Positions 38,989 through 50,087 of a stretch of 64,000 bases of DNA are shown here, in pieces. The translations under genes and the position numbers were made by a program. A model generated the notes under the pieces. It worked only from the letters and a program-made list of their open reading frames with translations. It made no database searches and was not told the DNA's origin. Numbering within the stretch: position 1 is the stretch's first letter; each line of letters begins with the position of its first letter. The DNA is taken from positions 2,046,001 to 2,110,000 of the forward strand of contig NZ_CP032101.1 of NCBI RefSeq assembly GCF_003544855.1, given 5' to 3'. Source of the stretch: Malaciobacter marinus. GTDB lineage: Bacteria > Campylobacterota > Campylobacteria > Campylobacterales > Arcobacteraceae.

Positions 38989-39913
38989 TTAATTCCTCTA
39001 TAGTTTTTTCTAAAGAACTCATATCACTTACATTTAGAGTTGCTTTTTTTGTAATTTTTCTATTTAAACCTTTTAAAACAATTCCATTACCAAATTCAAT
39101 AAATAGATCTACATCTGATTCTTTTGATAAAATAGAATGTTTGTATTTAACAGGATTGATTAATTGCTCTGACAATAAATCTATTGCCTCTTCTTTTGTA
39201 TTATAAGCTTGTGCCGTAACATTTGAAATAGTATCAACAGTAAAAGTATCTAATAAAAATTCATCTAAATATGGTCTCAAGTTTTCAACTGCACTTTCCA
39301 ATAACTCACAATGACTTGCAACTGACATATCAAGTACAATAGCTCTTTTTGCTCCAGCTTCTTTAAAAGTATCAATTAAACTTTCTAAATCATCTTTTAA
39401 CCCAGCAAGAACCAATTGTCCATCCATATTATAATTAGCTGGCCAAACTTTTAAACCATTTTTTCTTTGATTTTCACATATTTCTTCAACTTGTTCATCA
39501 TCTAAACCTACAAGTGCCATCATTCCAGCACCAGCACCTGCGCATGCATCATTCATAAATTTTCCTCTTTTATGAACTAATTCAATTGCATCTAAATAAT
39601 CAATTGCACCAGCACTTACTAATGCTGAAAATTCACCTAATGAATGTCCAAGTACAAATTCAGGTTTAATATTACATTTATCTTTAAAAATTGCATTTGC
39701 AATTGATGAAACTAATAATATAGCTGGTTGAGTATATTCAGTTTTACTTAACATCTCATTCTCTTCAAAAAGCAATTCTTCAAAGTTTATACCTAATCTT
39801 TCACTTGCTTTTGATATCATCTCTTTTGCTATATCGTTATTATCAAAAAAATCTTTTCCCATTCCAATTTTTTGACTTCCTTGACCTGGAAAAATAAAAG
39901 CAACTTTTTTCAT
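38981..39913 (-). CDS. fabD: Malonyl-CoA:ACP transacylase
   Basis: Protein of 310 residues loading malonyl groups onto acyl carrier protein for fatty acid synthesis. FPGQGSQKIGMG lies at residues 8-19, the nucleophile in GHSLGEFSAL (S91), and VASHCELL carries the catalytic His. C-terminal FIEFGNGIVLKGLNRK matches the FabD end. Ribosome site AAGGTAAAAAT precedes the ATG. It overlaps mtnN by 8 bp; two hairpins lie between it and slyD. Confidence 0.95.
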   Translation of the reverse strand: MKKVAFIFPGQGSQKIGMGKDFFDNNDIAKEMISKASERLGINFEELLFEENEMLSKTEYTQPAILLVSSIANAIFKDKCNIKPEFVLGHSLGEFSALVSAGAIDYLDAIELVHKRGKFMNDACAGAGAGMMALVGLDDEQVEEICENQRKNGLKVWPANYNMDGQLVLAGLKDDLESLIDTFKEAGAKRAIVLDMSVASHCELLESAVENLRPYLDEFLLDTFTVDTISNVTAQAYNTKEEAIDLLSEQLINPVKYKHSILSKESDVDLFIEFGNGIVLKGLNRKITKKATLNVSDMSSLEKTIEELNE

Positions 39914-39946
39914 ATTTTTACCTTATTTTAAATTTAACTCTAGTTT

Positions 39947-40019
39947 AAAACTATTTTTTAAAAGTAAGTATTACTTCTAAAAAATAGTTTTGCCCAAAAG
40001 TGAAACACTTTTGGGCAAA
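39947..40019 (-). terminator. Two overlapping hairpins between slyD and fabD
   Basis: Hairpin A: TTTGCCCAAAAGTG / CACTTTTGGGCAAA, 39989-40019, 14-bp stem with 3-nt loop, followed on the - strand by a T-rich run, a good terminator for the Tol-Pal/slyD transcript. Hairpin B: AAAACTATTTTTTA / TAAAAAATAGTTTT, 39947-39991, 14-bp stem with a smaller AAGTAA/TTACTT stem in its loop. They share three bases (39989-39991). Confidence 0.75.
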
Positions 40020-40042
40020 TAATTCTTAATATAAAAAGGGGT

Positions 40043-40612
40043 TTAGTGACAACCGCAACCACCACCTGATTGACCTTGTGGCTCAGAACTACAACAACCA
40101 CCTTCAGAACCATGATCATGGTGTCCACCACCACAACAACCGCCACCCATAGCAGCCATTCCACCAACAACACCAGTTTCCATTTCTTCATCAGTAGCAT
40201 CTCTTAAAGAAACAATAGAAACTGAGAACATTAAGCTTTTTCCAGCCATTGGATGATTGTAATCAATTGTAACTTCATCATCTGTAAATGATTTAACAGT
40301 TACTTGTACAGTTTCTCCATTTTCTCCTGTACCATAAAGACTCATACCTTCTTGTAACTCAATACCAGCAAATTGTTCTTTTGGTAATGTTTGTGCAGCT
40401 TCATCATTATATTCACCATATGCTTCTTTTGGTTCAACTAATACATCAGCTTCATCATTTAATTTCATTTCAACTAATTTTTCTTCTAATCCAGGAATTA
40501 TTTGACCTTTTCCTGAAACGAATTCTAATGGAGCAGCTCCAACGTTTGTATCTAAATGCTCACCTGTATTTGCATCTTTTAATGAATATTCTATTCCTAT
40601 AACTTTTGACAT
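40043..40612 (-). CDS. slyD: FKBP-type peptidyl-prolyl isomerase / metallochaperone SlyD
   Basis: Protein of 189 residues. The FKBP half has IEYSLKDANTGEHLDTN, PLEFVSGKGQIIPGLE and VEPKEAYGEYND; the inserted-in-flap domain follows; the last 45 residues are Gly/His/Cys-rich (GGGCCGGGHHDHGSEGGCC and GGGCGCH), a nickel-binding tail for hydrogenase or urease maturation. A longer frame starts 25 codons upstream, but AGGAGAAATT before 40612 fixes this start. It follows cpoB by 16 bp in the same operon. Confidence 0.94.
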   Translation of the reverse strand: MSKVIGIEYSLKDANTGEHLDTNVGAAPLEFVSGKGQIIPGLEEKLVEMKLNDEADVLVEPKEAYGEYNDEAAQTLPKEQFAGIELQEGMSLYGTGENGETVQVTVKSFTDDEVTIDYNHPMAGKSLMFSVSIVSLRDATDEEMETGVVGGMAAMGGGCCGGGHHDHGSEGGCCSSEPQGQSGGGCGCH

Positions 40613-40628
40613 AATTTCTCCTATAAAT

Positions 40629-41600
40629 TTATAATTTTGATATATTTTTAGTCGCTGTTTTTGCTTCTTTTGAACTTGGATAAACATCTATTAATGTACT
40701 GTAAAATTTAGTAGCATTTTTATAGTCTTTAATGTTTTCAAAAGATATAGCACTATGTAGCAACAACCTTGGCATCCAAGAAGCTTTATCATATAAAACT
40801 GCCGATTTTTTGAAATAATCAATTGCCTTTTCATATTTATCCCTGTAATACCACATCTCACCAAGATAGTAGTTTGCTTCTGCAGGTTTAAAGTTCAATT
40901 CAGCTAATTCTTCAAAAATTGGTATCGCTTTTGTAAAATAGTCTTTCTTGAATAACTCTTTTGCTTCATTAAGCATCTCTTCTTTTTGCGCGTATGATAA
41001 CTTTTTTGTTTTAGTAGTTGATTTTGTTTTTACACTAGTTTTTTTACCTAAAGTTTTTTTAAATGCATTAAATTCTTCAACAGTTATAAACTGTTTCATA
41101 TTTTTTTTCATTTCGGTAAATGATACATATTCTTTATTTATTTTAATTAATTGCTTTGATAACTTATCCATCGCTTCTTTTAAAGTAGCTAGGTTTTTTC
41201 TATTTTCTGAAGAAATTTCTTCTTGCATTGTTAGTAATTGATTTGTAACATTTTTCAAATTTTCAATGTCAGTAGTATTTTTTGAAGTAATATTCTTTAT
41301 TTCTTCTATTTGTTTTACTATTTTATTTAATTTAATAACTGTTTTATTTAATTTTTGTGAATCACCTTCATAAATAGACTCTAGTCCATCTATTCGTTCA
41401 CTTACAGTTTCTAAAGTTGTTTTCACACCTTTAAACTTAGTATCTATTTTTCCTAATTCATTCTTATTTTTTAAGATATATTTTTCTGTAGAATTCAAAC
41501 CATATGGTTCATTTGAATTTAAATCTCCAGCTCCAAATACTGAGACTTCATTAGCAAAAGCTAGTGAAGTCAGCATTATCGTTAGGGTAATTTTTTTCAT
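40629..41600 (-). CDS. cpoB: Tol-Pal system protein CpoB/YbgF-like, coiled-coil and TPR
   Basis: Periplasmic protein of 323 residues: signal peptide (KKITLTIMLTSLAFA), a long coiled coil (about residues 50-180), a Lys/Thr linker, then TPR-like repeats (AKELFKKDYFTKAIPIFEEL, AEANYYLGEMWYY, and a third copy). CpoB couples the Tol machine to peptidoglycan synthesis. Located 24 bp after pal in the Tol operon. The coiled coil is longer than in E. coli YbgF. Confidence 0.82.
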   Translation of the reverse strand: MKKITLTIMLTSLAFANEVSVFGAGDLNSNEPYGLNSTEKYILKNKNELGKIDTKFKGVKTTLETVSERIDGLESIYEGDSQKLNKTVIKLNKIVKQIEEIKNITSKNTTDIENLKNVTNQLLTMQEEISSENRKNLATLKEAMDKLSKQLIKINKEYVSFTEMKKNMKQFITVEEFNAFKKTLGKKTSVKTKSTTKTKKLSYAQKEEMLNEAKELFKKDYFTKAIPIFEELAELNFKPAEANYYLGEMWYYRDKYEKAIDYFKKSAVLYDKASWMPRLLLHSAISFENIKDYKNATKFYSTLIDVYPSSKEAKTATKNISKL

Positions 41601-41624
41601 GTTTTATAATACTAATCAAGTCAA

Positions 41625-42197
41625 TTATGGTAAAAGCTTATGTTCAGCTCTTCTATTCTTTTGCCAACAATTTTTATTTTTTTCATTACAAACTGGATTA
41701 CTCTCACCAAAACTTACAAGAGAAATTGAATCTTCATTTATACCTTCTGAAATAAGTGCATCTTTTGTAGCCTTAGCTCTTTTTAAACCTAATGCATAGT
41801 TATATTCATCAGTTCCCCACTCATCGCAGTTACCTTCAATTTTTATTTTAGTAGTTTCTTTAATACCTGAAAGTTTTTGAGCATTATCTTTTGCTTTTTC
41901 AATCATATTTGAATCTAATTTATATTTATCAAATCCAAAATAAATATTTTCAATAAAAACTTTTTCTCCATTAATCATGTAATAATAACCATTTTCAGCT
42001 TTTTCAGCTAATGTATCATTTGAAACTTCTTCTTGAATATTACTATTATCAATATTATCTAAAGTTGCTTCAGAGTTATTAATTTCACTTTGGTTCTCTT
42101 GGCTTGCAGAACTTCCATCCATTTCAACATTTTTTTGACTACAACCAGTAAATAAAACTGCTGCAATTAAAAAAGAGTAAATACCAATCTTTTTCAT
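41625..42197 (-). CDS. pal: Peptidoglycan-associated lipoprotein Pal
   Basis: Outer membrane lipoprotein of 190 residues. Lipobox LFTGC gives lipidated C19, a low-complexity linker follows, then an OmpA-like peptidoglycan-binding domain (about residues 80-190) with IYFGFDKYKLDSN, IEGNCDEWGTDEYNYALGL (binding Asp) and KRAKATKDALI. Ribosome site AAGGGAAAT. Works with TolB and TolA in outer membrane constriction. Confidence 0.95.
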   Translation of the reverse strand: MKKIGIYSFLIAAVLFTGCSQKNVEMDGSSASQENQSEINNSEATLDNIDNSNIQEEVSNDTLAEKAENGYYYMINGEKVFIENIYFGFDKYKLDSNMIEKAKDNAQKLSGIKETTKIKIEGNCDEWGTDEYNYALGLKRAKATKDALISEGINEDSISLVSFGESNPVCNEKNKNCWQKNRRAEHKLLP

Positions 42198-42313
42198 AAC
42201 ATTTCCCTTATTTAAAATTTAATTGATTTTACAAAAATAAAACTTAATTATAAATTACAATAATTACATATAATATATACTATATATATATTATATAGTT
42301 TTATTAAAACTTA
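42198..42313. repeat. tolB-pal spacer with AT-only stem
   Basis: The 116-bp spacer holds ACTATATA (42279-42286) and TATATAGT (42292-42299), an 8-bp stem with 5-nt loop in an A/T-only stretch. It could stabilise RNA between tolB and pal; no terminator T run on the - strand. Confidence 0.35.
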
Positions 42314-43582
42314 TTACCAATCAATTGATTGTATTTTTCCACTTCTTAATGCAAATGTAAATGATTTTTCATAATTTAATCTAATAATACCTAAATAACT
42401 TTTTCCATTAATAGTTTTTGTATGTAAAATTGACTCTCCATCTGATGAAAATTTTGGAAATTGGTTAACACCTGTTGCTGTTAATCTTCTTAATGAATCA
42501 CTTTTTGTTGATACCAAATATAAATTAAATGTTCTTAAACCAAATTCATTTGCTTTATCTCTACTTGAATAAACAACATAATTTTTATGTGTAGTAACTG
42601 CTGAATTATTAGTTCCATGATAAACTAATCTTTGAACACCTCTTTGTCCAATTTTTTTAGCAAAAATATTTGGATAATTTAACCTGTCAGATACAAAAAC
42701 TATTTTAGTATCATTTTCAACAAAATGTGCACCAACATCGATTCCTTTATATCTAGTTAATCTCTGTTTTGTTCTTGTTTTTGTATTAAATAAATAAATA
42801 TCAGCTTGACCATAAGGAGATGCAGTTACTAATACTTTAGATTCATCACTACTAATATCAGAAGCAATAACCATTCCCTCACTTTTCATTATCGTTTCTT
42901 TCTTACCTGTATAAAGATTTGCTTTTACTAATGTTGGAACACTGTTAATATATGTTGTATAATAATAACTATCTTGCTTTTTACTAGCCCACTTAGGGAA
43001 AATATTTAATCCTCCACTAACTATTCTTTTTTGATATGTCAATGTATAATCACCAATATAAATATCAGCTTTTTTTGATTCTTTGTACACTGAAAAAATA
43101 ACAAATTTATCCATCCAATCAATTGATGGAGCGTTTAAGTATTTGTTAATTGATATTGCTACTCTATGTGATAAAAAAGGATATCTATTTTCTTGTTTTG
43201 TTGAGAATGTTTTATTTAAAACTAATGATTTACTATTTATATCAAAAAGTTTAGTATTTAATATAAATCCACCAAAACCACTGATTTGTGAATCAATATT
43301 TAAATATAAATCAACTCCTTCTTTTTGAAGTTTATATAAGTCAGGTCTTTGATTATAGTTTGTTTTTACATTGCTAGAAAGTACTTCAAAATGTCCACTA
43401 ACTTTTAAATCTTTTTCTATTACTCTTTTAATTTTAGATAAAAAATTAATATCATTACTATTTTCAGAAATAGAAATAACAATTTTGGGTAAACTTTTAG
43501 ATTTTTTTACAATCTCTAATTTTGCATCAACTGCAAATGCAATATTAAAAAAACATAATAGTACAACTATCATTTTTTTCAT
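42314..43582 (-). CDS. tolB: Tol-Pal system protein TolB
   Basis: Periplasmic protein of 422 residues: signal peptide (KKMIVVLLCFFNIAFA), an N-terminal anticodon-binding-like domain (to about residue 150), then a WD40-type beta-propeller with repeats such as ASDISSDESKVLVTASPYG, KIVFVSDRLNYPNIF and FPKFSSDGESILHTK. TolB contacts Pal and TolA. Start at 43582 preceded by AAGGATAATTGAC. It lies 5 bp after tolA. Confidence 0.94.
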   Translation of the reverse strand: MKKMIVVLLCFFNIAFAVDAKLEIVKKSKSLPKIVISISENSNDINFLSKIKRVIEKDLKVSGHFEVLSSNVKTNYNQRPDLYKLQKEGVDLYLNIDSQISGFGGFILNTKLFDINSKSLVLNKTFSTKQENRYPFLSHRVAISINKYLNAPSIDWMDKFVIFSVYKESKKADIYIGDYTLTYQKRIVSGGLNIFPKWASKKQDSYYYTTYINSVPTLVKANLYTGKKETIMKSEGMVIASDISSDESKVLVTASPYGQADIYLFNTKTRTKQRLTRYKGIDVGAHFVENDTKIVFVSDRLNYPNIFAKKIGQRGVQRLVYHGTNNSAVTTHKNYVVYSSRDKANEFGLRTFNLYLVSTKSDSLRRLTATGVNQFPKFSSDGESILHTKTINGKSYLGIIRLNYEKSFTFALRSGKIQSIDW

Positions 43583-43587
43583 GTCAA

Positions 43588-44343
43588 TTATCCTTTAGAT
43601 TTAAATGTTACCTCAATATTTGTTTTAGAACCTTTTTTATGAGGTGGGTATAAAAGAGTTTTTTGCTGTTGTAAAAACTCTTTTAAAAGAGTATCAAATT
43701 TTTCATTAGTAGAATATTTTAAAAATTTATAATCAAAAACTCCATCATTGGAAATTATAACTAAAACCTTGGCTTCTAAACCATCTTCTATTAGTATTGG
43801 GTTCCATCTTTGTGCTAGTATTTCATATATTTTAGAATAATAAGGGTCATTAGCGTGATTAGAAGAAGTAGAAATTGATAAACTTCTTTTTTCTGCTTTT
43901 ACCTCACCTAACATATTAGATACATTTAAATCACTATTCGTTCTTTTTTCTCTTTCAAATTTTGATCTAAATCTACTTGATACATTTGATGATTTTACAT
44001 TATTCACTTCTTTTTTTACAACTTTTTTTTCTTTCGTTTTAACATTTGCAAAAAGTGATTTCAAATCTGATTTTTGTTCTGAACTTTTAGATGTTGATTT
44101 TTTAATAATTTTTTCTTGGGTTTTTTTCTCAATTTTCATTTTAGGTTTATTTTTTACCTTACTATCAGCTAAAACTACATCTAATCTAAATACTGTAGCT
44201 TTTTTAGATGAATCAAATATTTTAGCATTATTTGAGTCTAAATAAAGTAAAAAAAGGACAAATACAAAAATATAAATAAATAAAGCTAAAAGGCCAGATA
44301 AATAAAAATTACCTTTATCATAATCTGAAAAATAGTTAATCAT
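43588..44343 (-). CDS. tolA: TolA/TonB-like energy-transducing protein
   Basis: Protein of 251 residues with one N-terminal transmembrane helix (FYLSGLLALFIYIFVFVLFLLY), a Lys/Ser-rich periplasmic linker (about 60-165) and a C-terminal domain with YSKIYEILAQRWNPILIEDG and EVTFKSKG, characteristic of TonB/TolA C-termini. Placed between tolR and tolB, it links the TolQR motor to Pal/TolB. Shorter than E. coli TolA, as is usual in Campylobacterota. Confidence 0.85.
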   Translation of the reverse strand: MINYFSDYDKGNFYLSGLLALFIYIFVFVLFLLYLDSNNAKIFDSSKKATVFRLDVVLADSKVKNKPKMKIEKKTQEKIIKKSTSKSSEQKSDLKSLFANVKTKEKKVVKKEVNNVKSSNVSSRFRSKFEREKRTNSDLNVSNMLGEVKAEKRSLSISTSSNHANDPYYSKIYEILAQRWNPILIEDGLEAKVLVIISNDGVFDYKFLKYSTNEKFDTLLKEFLQQQKTLLYPPHKKGSKTNIEVTFKSKG

Positions 44344-44350
44344 TTAAATC

Positions 44351-44740
44351 CTAACCATCAGTTATAAGTGAAACTTTAAAAAAACCAGCTTCTTTTATTG
44401 TTCTTAAAACAAAAATTATATCATCATATACTAAAGTTTTATCAGCTCTTATATGAATTGGAGTATTTCTGTCTTTAGACTTTGCATACAAAATAAAACT
44501 ATCTGCAAAATCATTTATATCGTATTTATTTTTATTTACTTTAACTTCTCTATTTTCATTTATAAAAACTGTGATTTTTTTTACATTTTGAACTTGTACT
44601 GATTTACTTCCACTAGGAAGATTAATCTGTTCTTCAAATTCTAGTACTGGTGCTGTAACCATAAGTATTGCTAAAAGAACTAGCATAATATCAACTAGTG
44701 GAGTAATATTTAAATCAGGCTTTTGGTTAAAATCATACAT
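44351..44740 (-). CDS. tolR: Biopolymer transport protein TolR/ExbD
   Basis: Protein of 129 residues with a short cytoplasmic N-terminus, one transmembrane helix carrying the proton-path Asp (LNITPLVDIMLVLLAILMV) and a periplasmic domain. Length and motif are typical of ExbD/TolR. AAGGTTAATAA precedes the ATG. It follows tolQ by 3 bp and precedes tolA by 7 bp, so TolR rather than ExbD is favoured. Confidence 0.92.
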   Translation of the reverse strand: MYDFNQKPDLNITPLVDIMLVLLAILMVTAPVLEFEEQINLPSGSKSVQVQNVKKITVFINENREVKVNKNKYDINDFADSFILYAKSKDRNTPIHIRADKTLVYDDIIFVLRTIKEAGFFKVSLITDG

Positions 44741-44743
44741 TTA

Positions 44744-45304
44744 TTAACCTTTTGCTATTAAAATTTCAGCTTGTGCCTTTATATAAGTATTTAGTTCATA
44801 AACTTTTCTTACTAATATTTGATGAAAAGTATATGCAAAAATAGCAACAAATATACCAGCAGCAGTTGCTACTAAAGCTTCACTAATAGCTGGTGCTATA
44901 ATTGAAAAACCAACTTTTGAATGACTAGAAAATTTTGCAAATGACTCTAAAATACCAACAACTGTTCCAAATAAACCAACAAATGGAGCAGTAGAAGAGA
45001 TAATTGAAAGCCAAGAGATTCCAAAACTAGCATCTTTAATTATTGATATTTCACAAGCTTTTAATATATGTTTTGAAGTTGAACCATTTGAACATTTATA
45101 TAAAGAAGACAGCGGATTTACTGTTGTATTTCGTGATGTTAAAGACTCTAATGATTTTTTTTCATTTACAATAAATGAATTTAATGAAAGAAGTCTATAT
45201 ATAAAAATCCAAAAAACTGTTACTAAATAAATAGATAGCAGCACTAACACAAGAATTGCGATAGCGCTACTATTACTTAGATAATCTAATATCGTGTCAA
45301 TCAT
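44744..45304 (-). CDS. tolQ: MotA/TolQ/ExbB proton channel protein
   Basis: Protein of 186 residues with three transmembrane helices. Conserved segment SIISSTAPFVGLFGTVVGILESF and SEALVATAAGIFVAIFAY carry the pore-lining Thr and Ala residues. It forms the proton-driven stator with TolR. It begins 9 bp after atpC, so the Tol operon is probably read through from the ATP synthase operon; a weak ribosome site is seen. Confidence 0.92.
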   Translation of the reverse strand: MIDTILDYLSNSSAIAILVLVLLSIYLVTVFWIFIYRLLSLNSFIVNEKKSLESLTSRNTTVNPLSSLYKCSNGSTSKHILKACEISIIKDASFGISWLSIISSTAPFVGLFGTVVGILESFAKFSSHSKVGFSIIAPAISEALVATAAGIFVAIFAYTFHQILVRKVYELNTYIKAQAEILIAKG

Positions 45305-45313
45305 AAGATATTT

Positions 45314-45691
45314 CTACGCAAATGAATTGATTTTTGCTTCAACTGAAGCAAGCGAAACATTTGAGTCTTTAACAGAACTCACTAAATCTTTGGCTGCTTC
45401 AATATTTTTAGCAATATTAGAGTCTTCACCTTGTGTTAATGCAATAGCACCATCTGCTAATACATCAACTGTACTTTCACTTACTTTAACGTGTCCCCAA
45501 TTTATAGCAACAGCCTCAGTAGAATTTGCTTTTTCAATAACAATTACACCAACTGTTAAAGAAGAAACTAATAATGAGTGACCTGGTAAAACACCAAACT
45601 CTCCCTCTTTTCCAGGAAGAGTTACAGTTTTAACGTCATCATTAAAGATTTCTCCATTTGGTGTAACTATTGATAATCTAATTGTCTCCAT
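45314..45691 (-). CDS. atpC: ATP synthase epsilon subunit
   Basis: Protein of 125 residues, central-stalk and inhibitory subunit of F1. N-terminal beta-sandwich with LSIVTPNGEIFND and PGKEGEFGVLPGHS, then a C-terminal helical pair. Follows atpD by 9 bp. Confidence 0.96.
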   Translation of the reverse strand: METIRLSIVTPNGEIFNDDVKTVTLPGKEGEFGVLPGHSLLVSSLTVGVIVIEKANSTEAVAINWGHVKVSESTVDVLADGAIALTQGEDSNIAKNIEAAKDLVSSVKDSNVSLASVEAKINSFA

Positions 45692-45700
45692 AGGCTAACC

Positions 45701-47119
<1,419 letters not shown>

Positions 47120-48007
47120 TTATTTTAATGATTCAACACCACTGATAATTTCTATCAGCTCTGTTGTAATTGCAGCTTGTCTAGCTTTGTTATATTCAAC
47201 TGTTAAAGTATCAACTCTTTCTTTTGCATTATTAGTTGCAGCTTCCATTGCTTGCATTCTTGCAGAATGTTCAGCTGCTAAAGAGTCAATTAATGAATAA
47301 TACATATTAAAATCTAAGTATTTTGCTGTTAATTCATTTAATACTTCTTCATCATCATCAGGTTCAATATAAAGCATAGAGTTATCTTCTTCTTTAGTTT
47401 CAACATCTTCTAAACTAATAGGTAAAAGATCTCTTACTCTTAACTCTTGAGTTAACATATTTAAAAACCCATTATAAACTAAAATTACTTTTTCTGTAAT
47501 TCCATTGTTAAAATCTTCTACAGCTTCACCAATGAATTCAGAAGCTCTGTCATAATCTGGGGCTGAAGATAAATCTGAAACTTTTTGAGTTAATTCAATA
47601 CCTTGAAAAGAGAAAAAATCAATTCCCTTTCTTCCAGCAACTCTTAATCTTACTTTTGCACCCTTATTTTCATAATCAGCTTTGATTTTATTAACAGTCT
47701 TAATTGTCGCCATATTAAAACCACCGCAAAGACCTTTATCAGCAGTAACAAAAACAATATCTACTGTTTTTGGATTGTCATTAGGAATAAATGCTTTATC
47801 AACATTATCATCTTCATGAACTTTGCTAACTCGATTTGCGATATCAGAAAGAACATCATTTATCTTATTTGCATAACTTCTAGCTTGAGCAGATAACTGT
47901 CTAGTTCTAGTAAGTTTTGCAGAAGATACAAGCTTCATAGCTTTAGTTGTCTTCTGAGTATTCTTTACACTACCGATTTTTAGTTTAATCTCTTTTAAGT
48001 TAGCCAT
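47120..48007 (-). CDS. atpG: ATP synthase gamma subunit
   Basis: Central rotor shaft of F1, 295 residues. N-terminal LKEIKLKIGSVKNTQKTTKAM and C-terminal MQAMEAATNNAKERVDTL with NKARQAAITTELIEI are the conserved coiled-coil ends. VTADKGLCGGFN marks the middle domain. An acidic stretch (EPDDDEEV, about residue 215) is an insert typical of the group. Ten bp after atpA. Confidence 0.97.
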   Translation of the reverse strand: MANLKEIKLKIGSVKNTQKTTKAMKLVSSAKLTRTRQLSAQARSYANKINDVLSDIANRVSKVHEDDNVDKAFIPNDNPKTVDIVFVTADKGLCGGFNMATIKTVNKIKADYENKGAKVRLRVAGRKGIDFFSFQGIELTQKVSDLSSAPDYDRASEFIGEAVEDFNNGITEKVILVYNGFLNMLTQELRVRDLLPISLEDVETKEEDNSMLYIEPDDDEEVLNELTAKYLDFNMYYSLIDSLAAEHSARMQAMEAATNNAKERVDTLTVEYNKARQAAITTELIEIISGVESLK

Positions 48008-48017
48008 ATGCTAATCC

Positions 48018-49535
48018 TTATTTTGCACTGAATACAGTTTTAAACTCATTTAATGCAGATTTTAATGCAGACTCAATCTCGTCATCAATCTTTTGTTTTG
48101 ATTTAATTGATTCTAAAATATTTGAATATTTTTGCTCAAAGAATGCATGTAATTCATCTTCAAATTTAACAACATCTTCAACAGCAACATCATTTAAATA
48201 ACCTTTAGTACCAGCATAAATGATAACAATTTGTTTTTCAATAACTAATGGTTTATTAACACCTTGTTTTAGTACTTCAACCATTCTTTGACCAAGCTCA
48301 AGCTCTTTTCTTGTTGATTCATCAAGATCAGATGCAAACTGTGCAAATGCCTCAAGTTCTCTATATTGTGCAAGAGATAATTTTAATGTACCAGCAACTT
48401 GCTTAGTAGCTTTAATTTGTGCAGAACCACCAACTCTTGATACTGATAAACCAACGTTAATAGCAGGTCTAATACCAGAGTTAAAAAGGTTAGTTTCTAA
48501 GAAGATTTGTCCATCTGTAATAGAAATAACATTTGTTGGAATATATGCAGCAACATCACCTGCTTGAGTTTCAATAATAGGTAAAGCAGTCATTGACCCA
48601 GCACCTAATTCATCACTCATTTTAGCAGCTCTTTCTAATAATCTTGAGTGTAGATAGAATACATCCCCTGGGAATGCCTCTCTACCTGGAGGTCTTCTTA
48701 ATAATAAAGACATTTCTCTATATGCAACTGCATGTTTTGATAAATCATCATAAACAATTAATGCATGTTTTCCATTATCTCTAAAATATTCACCAATAGT
48801 AACACCTGTATATGGAGCTAAAAATTGTAAAGCTGAAGATTCAGAAGCACCAGCATTAACAACAATTGTATAATCCATAGCACCAGCTTCTTCTAAAGTT
48901 CTTACAACATTAGCTACAGAAGATGATTTTTGTCCAATAGCAACATAAATACAAACAACATCTTCACCTTTTTGGTTAAGAATTGTATCAATTGCAACTG
49001 TTGATTTACCAGTTTGTCTATCACCAATAATAAGTTCTCTTTGCCCTCTACCAATTGGAACAAGTGCATCAATTGCTTTAATACCAGTTTGTAATGGTTC
49101 ATGTACAGATTTTCTAGCCATAATTCCAGGAGCTTTTTCTTCAACAAATCTTTTTTCTGTTGATTCAATAGCACCTTTCCCATCAATTGGTTCACCAAGA
49201 GAATTTACAACTCTTCCTACCATAACTTCACCAACTGGTGTTTCTAGTAATTTACCTAATCTTTTACAAGAAGTACCTTCTGTAAGACCTTCTCCATTAC
49301 CAAGAACAACAACACCAACTGCTGATTCTTCTAAGTTAGAAGCTAAACCTCTTTCCCCATTTTCAAACTCTACAAGCTCACCAGCCATAACATTTTTTAG
49401 CCCGTAAACTTGAGCAATACCATCTGCAAAAGAGATGATTTTACCAGTTTCATTTACATCTACATTTAATTCAAAGTTTTCGATTCTTTCTTTTATAATA
49501 GAACTGATTTCATCAGCTTGAATCTTTGCACCCAT
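48018..49535 (-). CDS. atpA: ATP synthase alpha subunit
   Basis: F1 nucleotide-binding regulatory subunit of 505 residues. N-terminal [15 protein letters not shown], Walker [14 protein letters not shown] (about 169-181), and the signature [17 protein letters not shown]. Complete. 21 bp after atpH. Confidence 0.98.
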   Translation of the reverse strand: MGAKIQADEISSIIKERIENFELNVDVNETGKIISFADGIAQVYGLKNVMAGELVEFENGERGLASNLEESAVGVVVLGNGEGLTEGTSCKRLGKLLETPVGEVMVGRVVNSLGEPIDGKGAIESTEKRFVEEKAPGIMARKSVHEPLQTGIKAIDALVPIGRGQRELIIGDRQTGKSTVAIDTILNQKGEDVVCIYVAIGQKSSSVANVVRTLEEAGAMDYTIVVNAGASESSALQFLAPYTGVTIGEYFRDNGKHALIVYDDLSKHAVAYREMSLLLRRPPGREAFPGDVFYLHSRLLERAAKMSDELGAGSMTALPIIETQAGDVAAYIPTNVISITDGQIFLETNLFNSGIRPAINVGLSVSRVGGSAQIKATKQVAGTLKLSLAQYRELEAFAQFASDLDESTRKELELGQRMVEVLKQGVNKPLVIEKQIVIIYAGTKGYLNDVAVEDVVKFEDELHAFFEQKYSNILESIKSKQKIDDEIESALKSALNEFKTVFSAK

Positions 49536-49556
49536 TCAAATTCTCCTTTATAAGTT

Positions 49557-50087
49557 CTAAACTGCTTTTAAAATATGATCAATCATTTGAGATTTCAATC
49601 TATCTTTTGAAAAAGATATTTCAACCCCAAGTCCATCAATATCAACTTTAATACCATTATAATCACAAATATTTTGTGACAATGATAAATCTACATTAAA
49701 TTTTTTACTAAACTCTTTTTCAATTGATGAAATATATTCTGCAGCTAACTCTTTATTTGTATAAATTACTCCATTATACGAGTTATTCATAACAGCAAGT
49801 TGAGCTTCTAACTCATCTGCAATTACAGGAATAATATCTAATCTTTTGTTATTACTTAGTAATTTAATAAGATTTTGTAAAGTATCACTACAATTATCTA
49901 CAAGTGAGATAATTAACTCAACTTTATCATTATTTTTTACTTCAGTAGATGATATAATAGCTATAAATTTAGCATCATTATAAGCTGAAGAAATTTCTCT
50001 CAATTCTTTGCTAAGAGCAGTTATAGAATCAATATCTCTTCCATCTAATAAAGCTTTTACATATCTTTTTGCTACTAAATCAATCAT
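49557..50087 (-). CDS. atpH: ATP synthase delta subunit
   Basis: Peripheral-stalk subunit of 176 residues connecting F1 to the b subunits. N-terminal VAKRYVKALLDGRDI is typical, with LLSNNKRLDIIPVIADEL mid-protein. C-terminal domain is short, as common in Campylobacterota. The start overlaps the atpF stop by one base. Confidence 0.94.
   Translation of the reverse strand: MIDLVAKRYVKALLDGRDIDSITALSKELREISSAYNDAKFIAIISSTEVKNNDKVELIISLVDNCSDTLQNLIKLLSNNKRLDIIPVIADELEAQLAVMNNSYNGVIYTNKELAAEYISSIEKEFSKKFNVDLSLSQNICDYNGIKVDIDGLGVEISFSKDRLKSQMIDHILKAV

Noticed and set aside
40958-42180. Antisense open frames over cpoB and pal
   Set aside because: Low-complexity coding gives open complementary frames; the sense genes have signal peptides and domains.
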